NCBI GenBank assembly: GCA_963727575.1
Contig: CAVSIA010000027.1
Coordinates: 1-64,000 of the forward strand
Direction: 5' to 3'
DNA: 64,000 nt
Source: JAHQVI01 sp963727575
GTDB lineage: Bacteria > Pseudomonadota > Alphaproteobacteria > Rhizobiales > Rhodomicrobiaceae
Positions 9,534 to 18,453 of the stretch are shown piece by piece; position 1 is the stretch's first letter; the number at the start of each line of letters is the position of its first letter. The notes under the pieces are model-generated. The model saw only the letters and a program-made list of their open reading frames with translations, did not search any database and was not told the DNA's origin. The position numbers and the translations under genes are program-made.

Positions 9534-9612
9534 ATCACGATCATTTCAGCCGGAAACGGTCAGGATCTTTATCCTCTTGTTTGCGCACTGTTTTTCAGGA
9601 AAGCCGGTTCCC
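9531..9612 (+). repeat. Dispersed intergenic repeat, second copy
   Basis: The element begins at the TAA stop of the upstream gene (TAAATCACGATCATTTCAGC) and ends with TTTTTCAGGAAAGCCGGTT. It matches the reverse complement of 6801-6900 at both ends, with a divergent middle. Confidence 0.55.
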
Positions 9613-9660
9613 ACTGCCGGCCACCCGCCGCCATCCAACCGTGGCTCCGGAATGCCAAAG

Positions 9661-9692
9661 AAAAACCGCGCCATCCTTTGGGGATGACGCGG
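9661..9692 (-). terminator. Rho-independent terminator of ftsH
   Basis: On the minus strand an 11-bp stem (CCGCGTCATCC with GGATGGCGCGG, one mismatch) closes a 5-base loop and is followed by TTTTT. It lies about 55 bp beyond the ftsH stop. Confidence 0.8.
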
Positions 9693-9745
9693 CCAAGGCC
9701 GTTCGGAAGTCGGACCGGCGACACTGAGGCGCCGGCCTCTGCTTA

Positions 9746-11680
9746 TTATGTCTGCGGCTGCGGCTCCATCCCGCCGGTATCGGGTTCCGGCGGCGTGCGG
9801 CCTTTGCCGGCGGCAGGGACTGCGGAGTTCGGACGTCCGCCCTGCTTGTCGTCCTTTGCCGTGAATTCGCGCACGGGCGGATTGCCGTTCAGCAGATTGA
9901 TGATCTCCTGGCCGCTCAGTGTCTCGTATTCGAGAAGCCCCTTGGCAAGGATGTGCAGCTCGTGAAGATCCTCCTCGAGGATCTTACGGGCCCGGGCATA
10001 GCCGGTCTCGACCAGTGCGCGGATCTCTTCGTCGACCAGCTTCTGGGTTTCGTCGGACATGTTCTGGGTGCGCGCCACCGAATGGCCGAGGAAAACTTCC
10101 TCCTCGTTCTCGCCATAGGCCAGCGGGCCGAGCTTGTCCGACATCCCGAACTGGGTGACCATGGCGCGAGCCATCTGGGTCGCCATCTTGATGTCCATCG
10201 AAGCGCCGGACGTCACCTTCTCGTGCCCGAAGATCAGCTCCTCGGCGAGCCGGCCGCCCATCGCCACGCAAATGTCGGCCTGCAGCTTCTGCCTGGTGTG
10301 CGAAAGTTGATCCCGCTCCGGCAGCCGCATCACCATGCCGAGCGCACGTCCGCGCGGGATGATGGTGGCCTTGTGGACCGGATCGGAGCCTTCGACCTTG
10401 AGTGCGATCAGCGCATGGCCTGCTTCGTGATAAGCGGTCAGGCGCTTTTCTTCCTCGGTCATGACCATGGACCGCCGCTCGGCGCCCATCATGACTTTGT
10501 CCTTGGCGTCCTCGAATTCGGCCTGCGTGACCATACGCTTGGACCGGCGGGCGGCAAGGAGCGCCCCCTCGTTGACGATATTGGCGAGGTCCGCACCGGA
10601 GAAGCCGGGCGTGCCGCGTGCGATCACGCGAAGATCGACATCCGGCGCCATGGGCACTTTACGCACATGAACCTTCAGGATCTTCTCGCGGCCGACCACG
10701 TCCGGGCGCGGAACGACGATCTGACGGTCGAAGCGGCCGGGCCGCAAAAGAGCGGGGTCGAGAACGTCGGGCCGGTTCGTCGCAGCAATAAGGATGATGC
10801 CCTCATTGGCCTCGAAGCCGTCCATCTCGACGAGAAGCTGGTTCAGCGTCTGCTCGCGCTCGTCGTTGCCGCCGCCGAGACCGGCGCCGCGATGACGTCC
10901 AACCGCATCGATTTCGTCGATGAAGATGATGCAGGGCGCGTTTTTCTTGGCCTGGTCGAACATGTCGCGGACGCGGCTTGCGCCGACACCGACGAACATT
11001 TCGACGAAATCCGAGCCGGAAATGGTGAAAAACGGCACATTGGCTTCGCCGGCGATGGCGCGGGCCAACAGCGTCTTACCGGTGCCGGGAGGTCCAACCA
11101 GCAGTGCGCCGCGCGGGATCCGTCCGCCGAGCCGCTGGAATTTCTGCGGATCACGGAGAAATTCGACGATTTCCTGCAGATCGTCCTTGGCCTCTTCGAC
11201 GCCTGCGACGTCATCGAAGGTGACTCGCCCCTGACGTTCCGTCAGAAGCTTGGCCTTCGACTTGCCGAAGCCCATGGCGCGACCGCCGCCCGACTGCATC
11301 TGGCGCATGAAGAACACCCAGACCGCGATCAGCAGCAGCATCGGGAACCATGAAACCAGGACGCCAATCAGCGACGGGACATCGTCCTCGTTGGGCTTGA
11401 CGGAGATGCCGACACCCTTGGTGTGCAAGCGTTCCACGAGCTGCGGGTCGTTTGGAGCCGTTGTCTGAAAGGCGCGCCCATCGGCCAATTTGCCGTTCAG
11501 CAAATTGCCCGAAATCGTCACCGAACGGACGTTTTGGTTTTCAACCTCGCTCAGGAACTGCGAATAAGTGATCTCATTCGCACGGGCACGCTGGCTCGGG
11601 TTCTGGAACAGATTGAACAGCGCGACGAGGAGAAGACCGATAATTATCCAGATCGCGAAATTACGAAAATTTGAGTTCAT
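9746..11680 (-). CDS. ftsH: ATP-dependent zinc metalloprotease FtsH
   Basis: FtsH is the membrane-bound AAA+ protease that degrades misassembled membrane proteins and regulators such as the heat-shock sigma factor. 644 residues, full length: TM helix 1 (8-26), periplasmic domain, TM helix 2 (about 102-124), Walker A GPPGTGKT at 196-203, Walker B FIDEID at 253-258, second region of homology (TNRPDVLDPALLRPGRFD), and zinc site HEAGH at 418-422 with the distal aspartate near 496. The C-terminal 40 residues are Pro/Gly-rich. The start ATG has AGAAGGA just upstream. It ends the tol-pal-tilS-ftsH block and has its own terminator. Confidence 0.98.
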   Translation of the reverse strand: MNSNFRNFAIWIIIGLLLVALFNLFQNPSQRARANEITYSQFLSEVENQNVRSVTISGNLLNGKLADGRAFQTTAPNDPQLVERLHTKGVGISVKPNEDDVPSLIGVLVSWFPMLLLIAVWVFFMRQMQSGGGRAMGFGKSKAKLLTERQGRVTFDDVAGVEEAKDDLQEIVEFLRDPQKFQRLGGRIPRGALLVGPPGTGKTLLARAIAGEANVPFFTISGSDFVEMFVGVGASRVRDMFDQAKKNAPCIIFIDEIDAVGRHRGAGLGGGNDEREQTLNQLLVEMDGFEANEGIILIAATNRPDVLDPALLRPGRFDRQIVVPRPDVVGREKILKVHVRKVPMAPDVDLRVIARGTPGFSGADLANIVNEGALLAARRSKRMVTQAEFEDAKDKVMMGAERRSMVMTEEEKRLTAYHEAGHALIALKVEGSDPVHKATIIPRGRALGMVMRLPERDQLSHTRQKLQADICVAMGGRLAEELIFGHEKVTSGASMDIKMATQMARAMVTQFGMSDKLGPLAYGENEEEVFLGHSVARTQNMSDETQKLVDEEIRALVETGYARARKILEEDLHELHILAKGLLEYETLSGQEIINLLNGNPPVREFTAKDDKQGGRPNSAVPAAGKGRTPPEPDTGGMEPQPQT

Positions 11681-11897
11681 GAGTTCCTTCTACGCAAATT
11701 GGCTTGGATTTGCGGAGGCTGCAAATATCAGCTTACCTTAGCCCAAGACTCTCGCTCGTGTCTTTAGCCTTTTAGATAAGCACCTTCACAGCGTTTTCCA
11801 AGGTAGCCGGACAAGCGTAATTAACGACGCGCTTACTCTAACCATCAAGGCAAAACAGAGCTTTAATGGAAGGAGCGAAATTGGGCGGTAGCACCCG

Positions 11898-13253
11898 TTA
11901 TTCCGTGTCCGAAGGGCATGCGCCCGAAAGCCAGGACGGCCGGATGAACTCGGCGTGCCCGGCAGCCGACCAATCGGGCGGCGGTTCACGGTCGAAGCTG
12001 GCCCCGAACGCGTAGCAGAGCCGTTTATTGCGCCATAATGAAGGCAAGGCCAGCAACGCCGATCGCGGTGCGTCTTCGAGGCGGCCTGCCGCATCCGCGA
12101 TCGCCGCAATGCCGTCGCCGCCGAGTGGCATCAGCGTGAGGGCGGCCGGCGCATTGGCTTCGAGGCTGACATCGAAGCGGTGATCCCAGAGCAGCGTTTG
12201 GCCGGGCCGAAGGTCATCCGCCATTTGCCGCATCCGGCCGAACTCGCGCGTGACGATGAGTTGGGCGCGCTTCAGCGTGAGGTGGCAGCCGCCAAGCGTC
12301 AGCGTCCGTTCGCCGCTGCGCAGCCGCGTATAGGCAGCTTCGATCCTGGCAAGGCGCGGCGGGGTCGCGCGGCCGCCGAAAGCCACCGTCAGCCGGGACA
12401 TGGCACGCAGCGCGATCTCTTCGGGCAGGGCAATGAATGCGGAAAACGGCACTTCGCCGTAGGCCGACGGATGGATCGCGACCGACGCGTTCAGGAAATC
12501 GGCAGTTATCGCATCGAGCGCGTCGCGGGCGCGGCCAAGGCGCCGGGCCGAGCGGACCAGATGATCGCGGCTGAGGCCAAGTGGCGACCCCACGGCCAGC
12601 GCCTTGCGGACGCGGACGCGCTCATAAGCAGTATCGATGTTGCTGGGATCTTCGAGCCAATCCTGCCCGGCGTCGCTGAGCCAGGCCGCCAGCCGCGCGC
12701 GCGAAACGCCCAGCAGCGGCCGCAGGAGGTCGATGGCACCGCAGCGAGACGCGGCGGCCATGCCGGACAGCCCGTCCACGCCGCTGCCGCGTGCGAGCCG
12801 CATAAGAAGCGTCTCCGCCTGATCGTCGGCATTGTGAGCGGTGACCAGGGCGGGAATGCCGTGCTGCAGGCAGAAGCCGGTCAGAAGGTCGTAGCGGGCG
12901 GCGCGTGCCGCGGCCTGGATCCCGGTTTTGCGCTTTTCGCCTTCCCATATCAGTGTGTGGTGATCGAACCCTGCCCGCCCGGCCAGCTTTGCCACCCATC
13001 GCGCTTCGGTCGCGGAAGCTTGTCTGAGGCCGTGATCGACGGTGAGGACGGTGACGTCCGGGCGCCGATCCGGCAATCGATCGATCCAGCGCCGCGTCAG
13101 CCGCGTCAGGGCGGTGCTGTCGGCGCCGCCGGAGACGGCGAGCGCGATCTTCGGATAACGGCTCAGATCGTGAAAGAGGTCGTCAAGCTCGGCGTCGCTG
13201 ATTGGCGGATGTCCCGCATCGCCGTCCTCGCCGGCATCACCGACGGCAGTCAT
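11898..13253 (-). CDS. tilS: tRNA(Ile)-lysidine synthetase TilS
   Basis: TilS converts C34 of the tRNA-Ile CAU anticodon to lysidine, an essential decoding step. The PP-loop SGGADS is at residues 41-46 and the conserved HNADDQAETLLMRLARGSG block follows near residue 140. 451 residues, matching alphaproteobacterial members with a C-terminal tRNA-binding extension. Located between cpoB and ftsH, the usual order; 6 bp separate it from the cpoB stop. A 217-bp gap to ftsH likely holds an ftsH promoter. Confidence 0.93.
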   Translation of the reverse strand: MTAVGDAGEDGDAGHPPISDAELDDLFHDLSRYPKIALAVSGGADSTALTRLTRRWIDRLPDRRPDVTVLTVDHGLRQASATEARWVAKLAGRAGFDHHTLIWEGEKRKTGIQAAARAARYDLLTGFCLQHGIPALVTAHNADDQAETLLMRLARGSGVDGLSGMAAASRCGAIDLLRPLLGVSRARLAAWLSDAGQDWLEDPSNIDTAYERVRVRKALAVGSPLGLSRDHLVRSARRLGRARDALDAITADFLNASVAIHPSAYGEVPFSAFIALPEEIALRAMSRLTVAFGGRATPPRLARIEAAYTRLRSGERTLTLGGCHLTLKRAQLIVTREFGRMRQMADDLRPGQTLLWDHRFDVSLEANAPAALTLMPLGGDGIAAIADAAGRLEDAPRSALLALPSLWRNKRLCYAFGASFDREPPPDWSAAGHAEFIRPSWLSGACPSDTE

Positions 13254-13259
13254 AGCCGG

Positions 13260-14345
13260 TCAGCACTGCGCGCGGCTTTTTTCCCGCTCGGCGCGCTGCA
13301 GGATCGGCGTTGCCGACGGAAAACGGCGGCTCAATTCGGCGAAGGACGAACAGGCGGCCTGGGTTTCGCCAAGCCGGCGCAGCGAGATGCCGAGCTTCAG
13401 CAGGGCTTCGGCGGCCTTTTCGTTCTGTGGGTAGTTGGTCGAGCTTTTCAGGAAGCTGTCCGCGGCCTGCTTGTACTGGCCATTGGTGAAAGCCGCCTCG
13501 CCGAGCCAGTAATAGGCCGGACCGGCGAGCGGGTCGGTCGGGAAGTGCTGCACGAACTGGCCGAAATCGTCGACGGCGCCGCGATAATCGCGCTGGACCA
13601 GTGCGTCATAGGCCTTCTTGTAGAGCGACTGCGCCTCGGGTGAGGAGCGGCCCGCCGTCTGCACCGGCGCGCTGCCGAGGGCGGTGTTCGGCGCTGCGGA
13701 CGGTGCCGCGTCGGCCGGGGCCGCATTCTGCGGCGACGAATTGAAATAGCCGCTCAGCCCGCCGTTCGAGCTGGCGCCATCGTTGGCCGCCCGGCCCGGC
13801 TCGACCGTGGTGCCGAAGCCGCTTTGCGGCGGCTCGTTGCCGCCGACGCTGAAGCCGGTGCCCTGCTCGGCGGGTTCGGCATCTTGCGAAGCGTTGCCGT
13901 AGCGGCTGCCGCCGGCCGGCTGCTGGGAGGGCGATACGGCGCCGGAGCGCTGCTCGAGCTGATTGAGGCGCTGAAGGATCTCGCCGAGCTGCGAGGACAG
14001 CGCGCGCATCTGTGTCTCGATCTCGTTCAAGCGGGCGTCATCGGAACCGCCGCCGAAGCTGCCGCCGCCGACCGCAGCGCTCGGCGGCACCGCCGCTCCG
14101 CCGCCGCTCTGCGACATGGTCTCGATGGTGCCCAGATGCGCGTTCATATCGACGATCTGCTCCTCGAGGCGCTCGATGCGTTTTTCGACTTCGGCGCTGC
14201 CGGCATCGGGCGTGCCTTGAGCCTGTGCGCCCGCAATGGGCGATAGGGTGCCGAGCCAGAACATGGCTGCAAATGCTAAAAACGGCCTTGGCATTGGGGT
14301 CTCGCAATCCAAGAGTGACGGGAAGAGTGGCGTCGTTCTTAGCAA
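13260..14345 (-). CDS. cpoB: Tol-Pal system coordinator CpoB (YbgF)
   Basis: Periplasmic protein that links Tol-Pal energy to peptidoglycan synthesis at division. The likely start is the ATG at 14294, giving a signal peptide (PRPFLAFAAMFWLG...AGAQAQ). Then a trimerising coiled coil (EKRIERLEEQIVDMNAHLGT and a second coil), a long low-complexity Gly/Pro/Ser linker, and three TPR units at the C terminus beginning near SLYKKAYDALVQRDYRGA. The linker is longer than in E. coli, a usual alphaproteobacterial trait. Confidence 0.92.
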   Translation of the reverse strand: MLRTTPLFPSLLDCETPMPRPFLAFAAMFWLGTLSPIAGAQAQGTPDAGSAEVEKRIERLEEQIVDMNAHLGTIETMSQSGGGAAVPPSAAVGGGSFGGGSDDARLNEIETQMRALSSQLGEILQRLNQLEQRSGAVSPSQQPAGGSRYGNASQDAEPAEQGTGFSVGGNEPPQSGFGTTVEPGRAANDGASSNGGLSGYFNSSPQNAAPADAAPSAAPNTALGSAPVQTAGRSSPEAQSLYKKAYDALVQRDYRGAVDDFGQFVQHFPTDPLAGPAYYWLGEAAFTNGQYKQAADSFLKSSTNYPQNEKAAEALLKLGISLRRLGETQAACSSFAELSRRFPSATPILQRAEREKSRAQC

Positions 14346-14490
14346 AGATCGGCAGGCTCGGCCAGCCCGTGCCGCCGGCTTTGCGCGAATTGCGCAACGC
14401 CTTGCCGCGCGGGGATGTTTCTTCGGAGCCGGTTCAGGCGGGATTAGGAAAAGTGCGGAGCCGATTTCGCGCTCGTCATCCCGCTGTGAT

Positions 14491-15021
14491 CTAGTAAGCC
14501 GCCGCGACGCCGCCCTGGTTGAGTACCGTCACAGCGCGCCGGTTTTGTGACCAGCAGGAGATATTCGCGCAGACGGCGACGGGCCGTTCCTTGCCGTAGG
14601 AAACGACCCGAACCCGGCGCGGATCGACGCCGCGGCCGGCGAGGAAGTGTTTGACCGTTTCCGCGCGCTTGCCGCCGAGGGCGATGTTGTATTCGCGGGT
14701 GCCGCGTTCGTCGGCATGGCCTTCGACGGTGATGCTGTATTGCGGGTAGCGGTTCAGCCATTGCGCCTGGTTGACCAGGGTCGACTGCGCTTGCGGGCTC
14801 AGTCCGGTACTGTCCGTGGTGAAATAGACCGTATCGCCGACGCGGGAGGAGAACTCGCGCATGGAGCCTGGAGAGATAGGCCCGCTTTCGATGCCGGCGC
14901 CGGTCGCGTCGCCGCCGAGCTGGGCGCCGTTCAAGGCTTTGGTTGGTGGTGTGCGAGAGCAGGCGGTGAGGGAAAGCGCGATGAGGGCAACAAGAACTGG
15001 CTTGGCCGGAAAGCGGAACAT
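14491..15021 (-). CDS. pal: Peptidoglycan-associated lipoprotein Pal
   Basis: Outer-membrane lipoprotein of the Tol-Pal system. A lipobox LTAC (Cys 21) ends the signal peptide VALIALSLTAC. The OmpA-like peptidoglycan-binding domain carries VYFTTDSTGLSP, VEGHADERGTREYN and the C-terminal SYGKERPVA. 176 residues, standard. Its gene follows tolB but with a 560-bp separation that contains a strong hairpin and a small lipoprotein gene. Confidence 0.96.
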   Translation of the reverse strand: MFRFPAKPVLVALIALSLTACSRTPPTKALNGAQLGGDATGAGIESGPISPGSMREFSSRVGDTVYFTTDSTGLSPQAQSTLVNQAQWLNRYPQYSITVEGHADERGTREYNIALGGKRAETVKHFLAGRGVDPRRVRVVSYGKERPVAVCANISCWSQNRRAVTVLNQGGVAAAY

Positions 15022-15170
15022 GGCAAACTCCTAAACTCAGGAAGACTCCCCGAGCGCGGAGGCTGCGGCCAGCACGGTTAATGGAGGGTTACCGACGAGC
15101 CAGTTTTCGCAACTTTTTAGTGTATTGACGTATTTTGCACGGTTTGGTGGGAGGCGGGGCCTGAAACAGT

Positions 15171-15208
15171 AAACGCCGTGAACACCGGCATGCCGGCGCA
15201 CGGCGTTT
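15171..15208 (-). terminator. Strong hairpin between the small lipoprotein gene and pal
   Basis: AAACGCCGTG and CACGGCGTTT form a perfect 10-bp inverted repeat around a second palindrome, CCGGCATGCCGG. On the minus strand the stem ends in TTT, so it can act as terminator of the lipoprotein gene at 15247-15384 and would insulate pal. Confidence 0.65.
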
Positions 15209-15246
15209 AAGAGACTTGAAGCCCCCCGGGTCGCTAAGAAGCGCGA

Positions 15247-15384
15247 CTAGCGGACAATGGCGACGGAAACGTCGGACGCGCCGAGCTTGAGCGGCTCGCC
15301 ACCAACTTCCTTACGGCATGCGCCGAGCGTGATAGCCGTAGCAACGATCGCCGCAACGACCACAGCGCCTTTGAAACCCTGCAT
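15247..15384 (-). CDS. Small lipoprotein, 45 residues
   Basis: This short gene encodes MQGFKGAVVVAAIVATAITL followed by GACRKEVGGEPLKLGASDVS and VAIVR. The first 20 residues form a signal sequence ending in a lipobox (LGAC, Cys 23), so the mature product would be a 23-residue outer or inner membrane lipoprotein. AGAGGAG lies 8 bases before the chosen ATG (15384); an ATG two codons upstream is too close to it. The frame is intact, and a perfect hairpin follows 39 bp past the stop. No family is recognised. Its place between tolB and pal may mean an envelope role. Confidence 0.65.
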   Translation of the reverse strand: MQGFKGAVVVAAIVATAITLGACRKEVGGEPLKLGASDVSVAIVR

Positions 15385-15584
15385 GATCATGTCTCCTCTG
15401 ATTAAGCGACTACGCGCCGCTATTTTTAGCTAGCCGAGCGCGGGATCAATTATCAAGTTGGCAACAGAGATTCCGCTCTACTTTTCCGGGGCTCATGATG
15501 CGAAAATGACACGAAGAATCGGCTTTGCCCGAGCCCCGTCTCGATCTAAGTTTTCTAGACATAACAATGAATTGCAGAGCGCCG

Positions 15585-16919
15585 TTACTCACGCAAAAGT
15601 TGCGACCAGGCCGGGTCCGATCCGAACGCGGGAGTCGGCAGCGGCCTCTCATTGTAGCCCGTCAGATCGATGGTGAAGAGGCGCGGTCCTCCGCCTTCGC
15701 CGGGTGATTCGCGAAAGAACACGATCACGCGGCCATTGGGCGCCCAGCTTGGCCCTTCATTGTGATAGCCCTCGGTGAGAATGCGCTCGCCGCTCCCGTC
15801 GGGCTTGATGACGCCGATCAGAAACTGTCCGCGGATCTGCTTGGTGAAGGCGATCAGGTCGCCGCGCGGCGACCATACCGGGGTCGAATAGCGGCCGTCG
15901 CCGCCGGTGATGGCGCGCTGGCCGCTGCCGTCGGCATTCATCACATACAGCTGCTGCTGGCCGCTCCGATCCGATTCGAACACGATCTGACGCCCATCCG
16001 GCGCGTAGCAGGGGCCGGTGTCGATCGCGGGCGTCGCCGTGAGCGGGCGAAGCTGGCGGCTGCGCAGATCCATCTCGTAAATATTCGAGGTGCCTTCCCT
16101 TTCCAGGCTCATCACGATGCGGTCGCCGCGGGGCGAGAACCGCGGAGCGAAGGTCATGCCCGGGAAGTCCGCGACGACCTGCTGGCGGCCGGTCGTCAGA
16201 TCCATGAGCAGCACGGCCGGACGTCCGCCTTCATAGGCGGTATAGGTCAGCTCGCGATTGTTCGGGCTGAATTGGGGGGTGAGCGCGAGCGTTTCCCCGC
16301 GCGTCAGGTAATGGAGGTTCTGGCCGTCCTGGTCCATGACGGCGAGGCGCTTCACCCGCTTGGTCTTCGGTCCCGACTCCTCGATGAACGCCACGCGGCT
16401 GTCGAAATAGCCCTTCTCGCCGGTCAGCCGCTCATAGACGGCGTCGGCGATGATGTGGCCGATGCGGCGCCAGTCAGTGGACTGCGCGTAGAACGCTTCG
16501 CCCTTCAACTCGCGCCCGGTGAACACGTCCCACAGCCGAAACTGCGCCTTGATCTGCCCATTGCCCGTATCGCTGATCTGGCCGACGACGAGCGCTTCGG
16601 CGCTGATCGCGCGCCAGTCGCGGAAACGCGGCGGCACGTCGATATTGAAGATCCGTTCGATGAACGCGGCGCTGTCTATCGGCTTGAATAGTCCTGAACG
16701 CTCCAGATCGGCGGTGATGATCTCGGCCACCGATCCGCCGAGCCCGTCGCTTTTCGGTCCGCCGCCGAGGAACGGCGCGACAGCGATCGGCATCGGCCGG
16801 AGGTTGCCCTGGGTGATGTCGACCTCCACGACGGCATGGGCGGGCGGCGCGGCGCACAGGGCGAAACCGGCGGCGGCAATCAGGGCGAGGACATATCGCG
16901 CCATGGCGTCAGCCTCCAT
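15585..16919 (-). CDS. tolB: Tol-Pal periplasmic beta-propeller protein TolB
   Basis: Periplasmic protein that binds Pal and transmits TolA force. 444 residues: a signal peptide (YVLALIAAAGFALCAAPPAHA), an N-terminal alpha/beta domain (AVVEVDITQGNLRPMPIAVA region) and a six-bladed propeller with repeats such as FSPRGDRIVMS, YAPDGRQIVFESDRSGQQQL and WSPRGDLIAFT. The gene starts 11 bp inside the end of tolA, as expected for a coupled tolA-tolB pair. Confidence 0.97.
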   Translation of the reverse strand: MEADAMARYVLALIAAAGFALCAAPPAHAVVEVDITQGNLRPMPIAVAPFLGGGPKSDGLGGSVAEIITADLERSGLFKPIDSAAFIERIFNIDVPPRFRDWRAISAEALVVGQISDTGNGQIKAQFRLWDVFTGRELKGEAFYAQSTDWRRIGHIIADAVYERLTGEKGYFDSRVAFIEESGPKTKRVKRLAVMDQDGQNLHYLTRGETLALTPQFSPNNRELTYTAYEGGRPAVLLMDLTTGRQQVVADFPGMTFAPRFSPRGDRIVMSLEREGTSNIYEMDLRSRQLRPLTATPAIDTGPCYAPDGRQIVFESDRSGQQQLYVMNADGSGQRAITGGDGRYSTPVWSPRGDLIAFTKQIRGQFLIGVIKPDGSGERILTEGYHNEGPSWAPNGRVIVFFRESPGEGGGPRLFTIDLTGYNERPLPTPAFGSDPAWSQLLRE

Positions 16920-17998
16920 ACATTCGGCTGGGGTCGAAGCTCAACAGCATGTCGCGCCATTGGCCGTATTTCTCAGGCGGCATCCCGTAGGGCTGGCACT
17001 GCATGACCGCGCGCACGGCGCTGTCCGCGGCTGGCCTGAAGAACGGCGAGCTGACGTCGTTTACGATTTCCGGTGGGCGGGTCAGCGTGCCGTCCTCGCT
17101 CAGCGTAATGCGCAGCTTGACGATGATGGCATCGCCGCCGAGACCGCCGACCGGCGGCGTCCAGCAGCGCGAGATCTGGGCGCGAAATGCATCGATTTCG
17201 TTGGCGCCCATGCGCGCATCGCGCCCGTCCGGTGCGCCGCGGGCAAAACGCTGGCGCTCTTCGGGGGCAACGCCCGACGCTTGTTGGTCGAACGTGCTGG
17301 GCCGGCGCCAGGGCTCGCGCGGGCCGTCCTGCGAGGGGCGCTCGCCGGCGGTCGGATCACGGTTGAGAAGCGCGGAGATGCGCCGCGGGATCGAAATCGG
17401 CCTTGCCCTCGGCTTGCGGCGCCGGCCGGTCGATGAGCTGGGCGATCCGGTCGGGCTGACGCTGCGCGCGCGGCTCCTCGCGATGGGGCTTCTCCTCGGC
17501 GGGCTCTTGCCTTGGGCGACGCTCATTCTGCTGCGCCACCTCGCGGCGCGGGCGCGGCGCTTCGGGACGCTTTGCCGGCGCGGGGACGGCGGCGTGTTTT
17601 GGCTGCGGCGTGGGCTCGGCCGGCTTTTCCGCCTTGGGTTGCGGCGCGGGCTTGGCCGGCGCATCGCTCTTTTGCGGCGGAAGGGCTTTCGGCTTCGGCG
17701 GCGGCAGGGCGGCCTGCTTCTGCGATACGGTCTCGGCCGGGCGGTGCTCGATGCCGGCAGGGAGTGCGTTTGACGGCTTCTCGGCGCGGTCGGTTCGCAG
17801 GGCGGCCTTGTCAGCCTTCTCTTCGGCCTTCCCCGCCTTGATCGCGCTGATGTCCGACGGTGTGACGATGTCGACCGCAACGTGGCTGGTGCTGTCCAGC
17901 CGGTTATGCGCGCTGAAGCCGATCAGCGCGGTGGCGAGCACGAAGCCGTGCAAGATCAATGAAAGGACGAGACTTGTCCGCAAGGGACCTGACCTCAC
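16909..17998 (-). CDS. tolA: Tol-Pal energy transducer TolA (frame break near 17380)
   Basis: TolA spans from the inner membrane TolQR motor to TolB-Pal. One N-terminal TM helix (TSLVLSLILHGFVLATALIG), then a long Lys/Pro/Glu-rich extended region, then after a frame change near 17380 (DFDP to RISALLNRDP) the globular C-terminal domain (ISRCWTPPVGGLGGDAIIVK, VMQCQPYGMPPEKY). Reconstructed length is about 363 residues. It overlaps tolR by 4 bp and tolB by 11 bp. The break looks like a one-base error. Confidence 0.92.
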
Positions 17999-18450
17999 TG
18001 TCTGTCTTCGATATCGGTGATCAGCGAAATGCGCTGGAGCCCTGAGGCGCTGATCTTTCCCATCACCTGCATCAGCGTGCCGTAATTGGCGCCGCTGTCG
18101 CCGCGGACATAGATCACCCGGTCGGATGCGACCTTGGCGATGGCGCTCAATTTCGGGACAATCTCGTCAAGAGTGATTTCCGTTTCCTGAAGAAAAACGC
18201 TCCCATTTTTATCGACGCTGATTATCAACGGCTCTTTTTCGCTGGCGTCGGCGTTTGCATTCGCTTCGGTCTTCGGCAGGTCGACGGGCACCCCGGCCGT
18301 CAGCAGCGGCGCGGTCACCATGAAGATGATCAGCAGCACCAGCATCACGTCGACGAACGGGGTAACGTTGATCTCGGACATGGGCTGACGGCGAGGCCGC
18401 TTGCGTCCGCTCCGCCTTGCTGCACCCCCGGATTGCAGACCTGCGCCCAT
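17995..18450 (-). CDS. tolR: Tol-Pal motor protein TolR (ExbD family)
   Basis: Together with TolQ this forms the proton-driven motor of the Tol system. 151 residues: Arg-rich cytoplasmic start, then the conserved MSEINVTPFVDVMLVLLIIF with the TM proton-binding aspartate, and a periplasmic domain ending in GLQRISLITDIEDR. It overlaps the start of tolA by 4 bp and lies 3 bp after tolQ. Confidence 0.97.
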   Translation of the reverse strand: MGAGLQSGGAARRSGRKRPRRQPMSEINVTPFVDVMLVLLIIFMVTAPLLTAGVPVDLPKTEANANADASEKEPLIISVDKNGSVFLQETEITLDEIVPKLSAIAKVASDRVIYVRGDSGANYGTLMQVMGKISASGLQRISLITDIEDRQ

Positions 18451-18453
18451 GGC

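Noticed and set aside
9953..11353. 466-codon plus-strand frame opposite ftsH
   Set aside because: Antisense shadow of a fully conserved ftsH; no domain.
12180..13643. 487-codon plus-strand frame opposite tilS and cpoB
   Set aside because: Spans two real genes on the other strand and has no motif.
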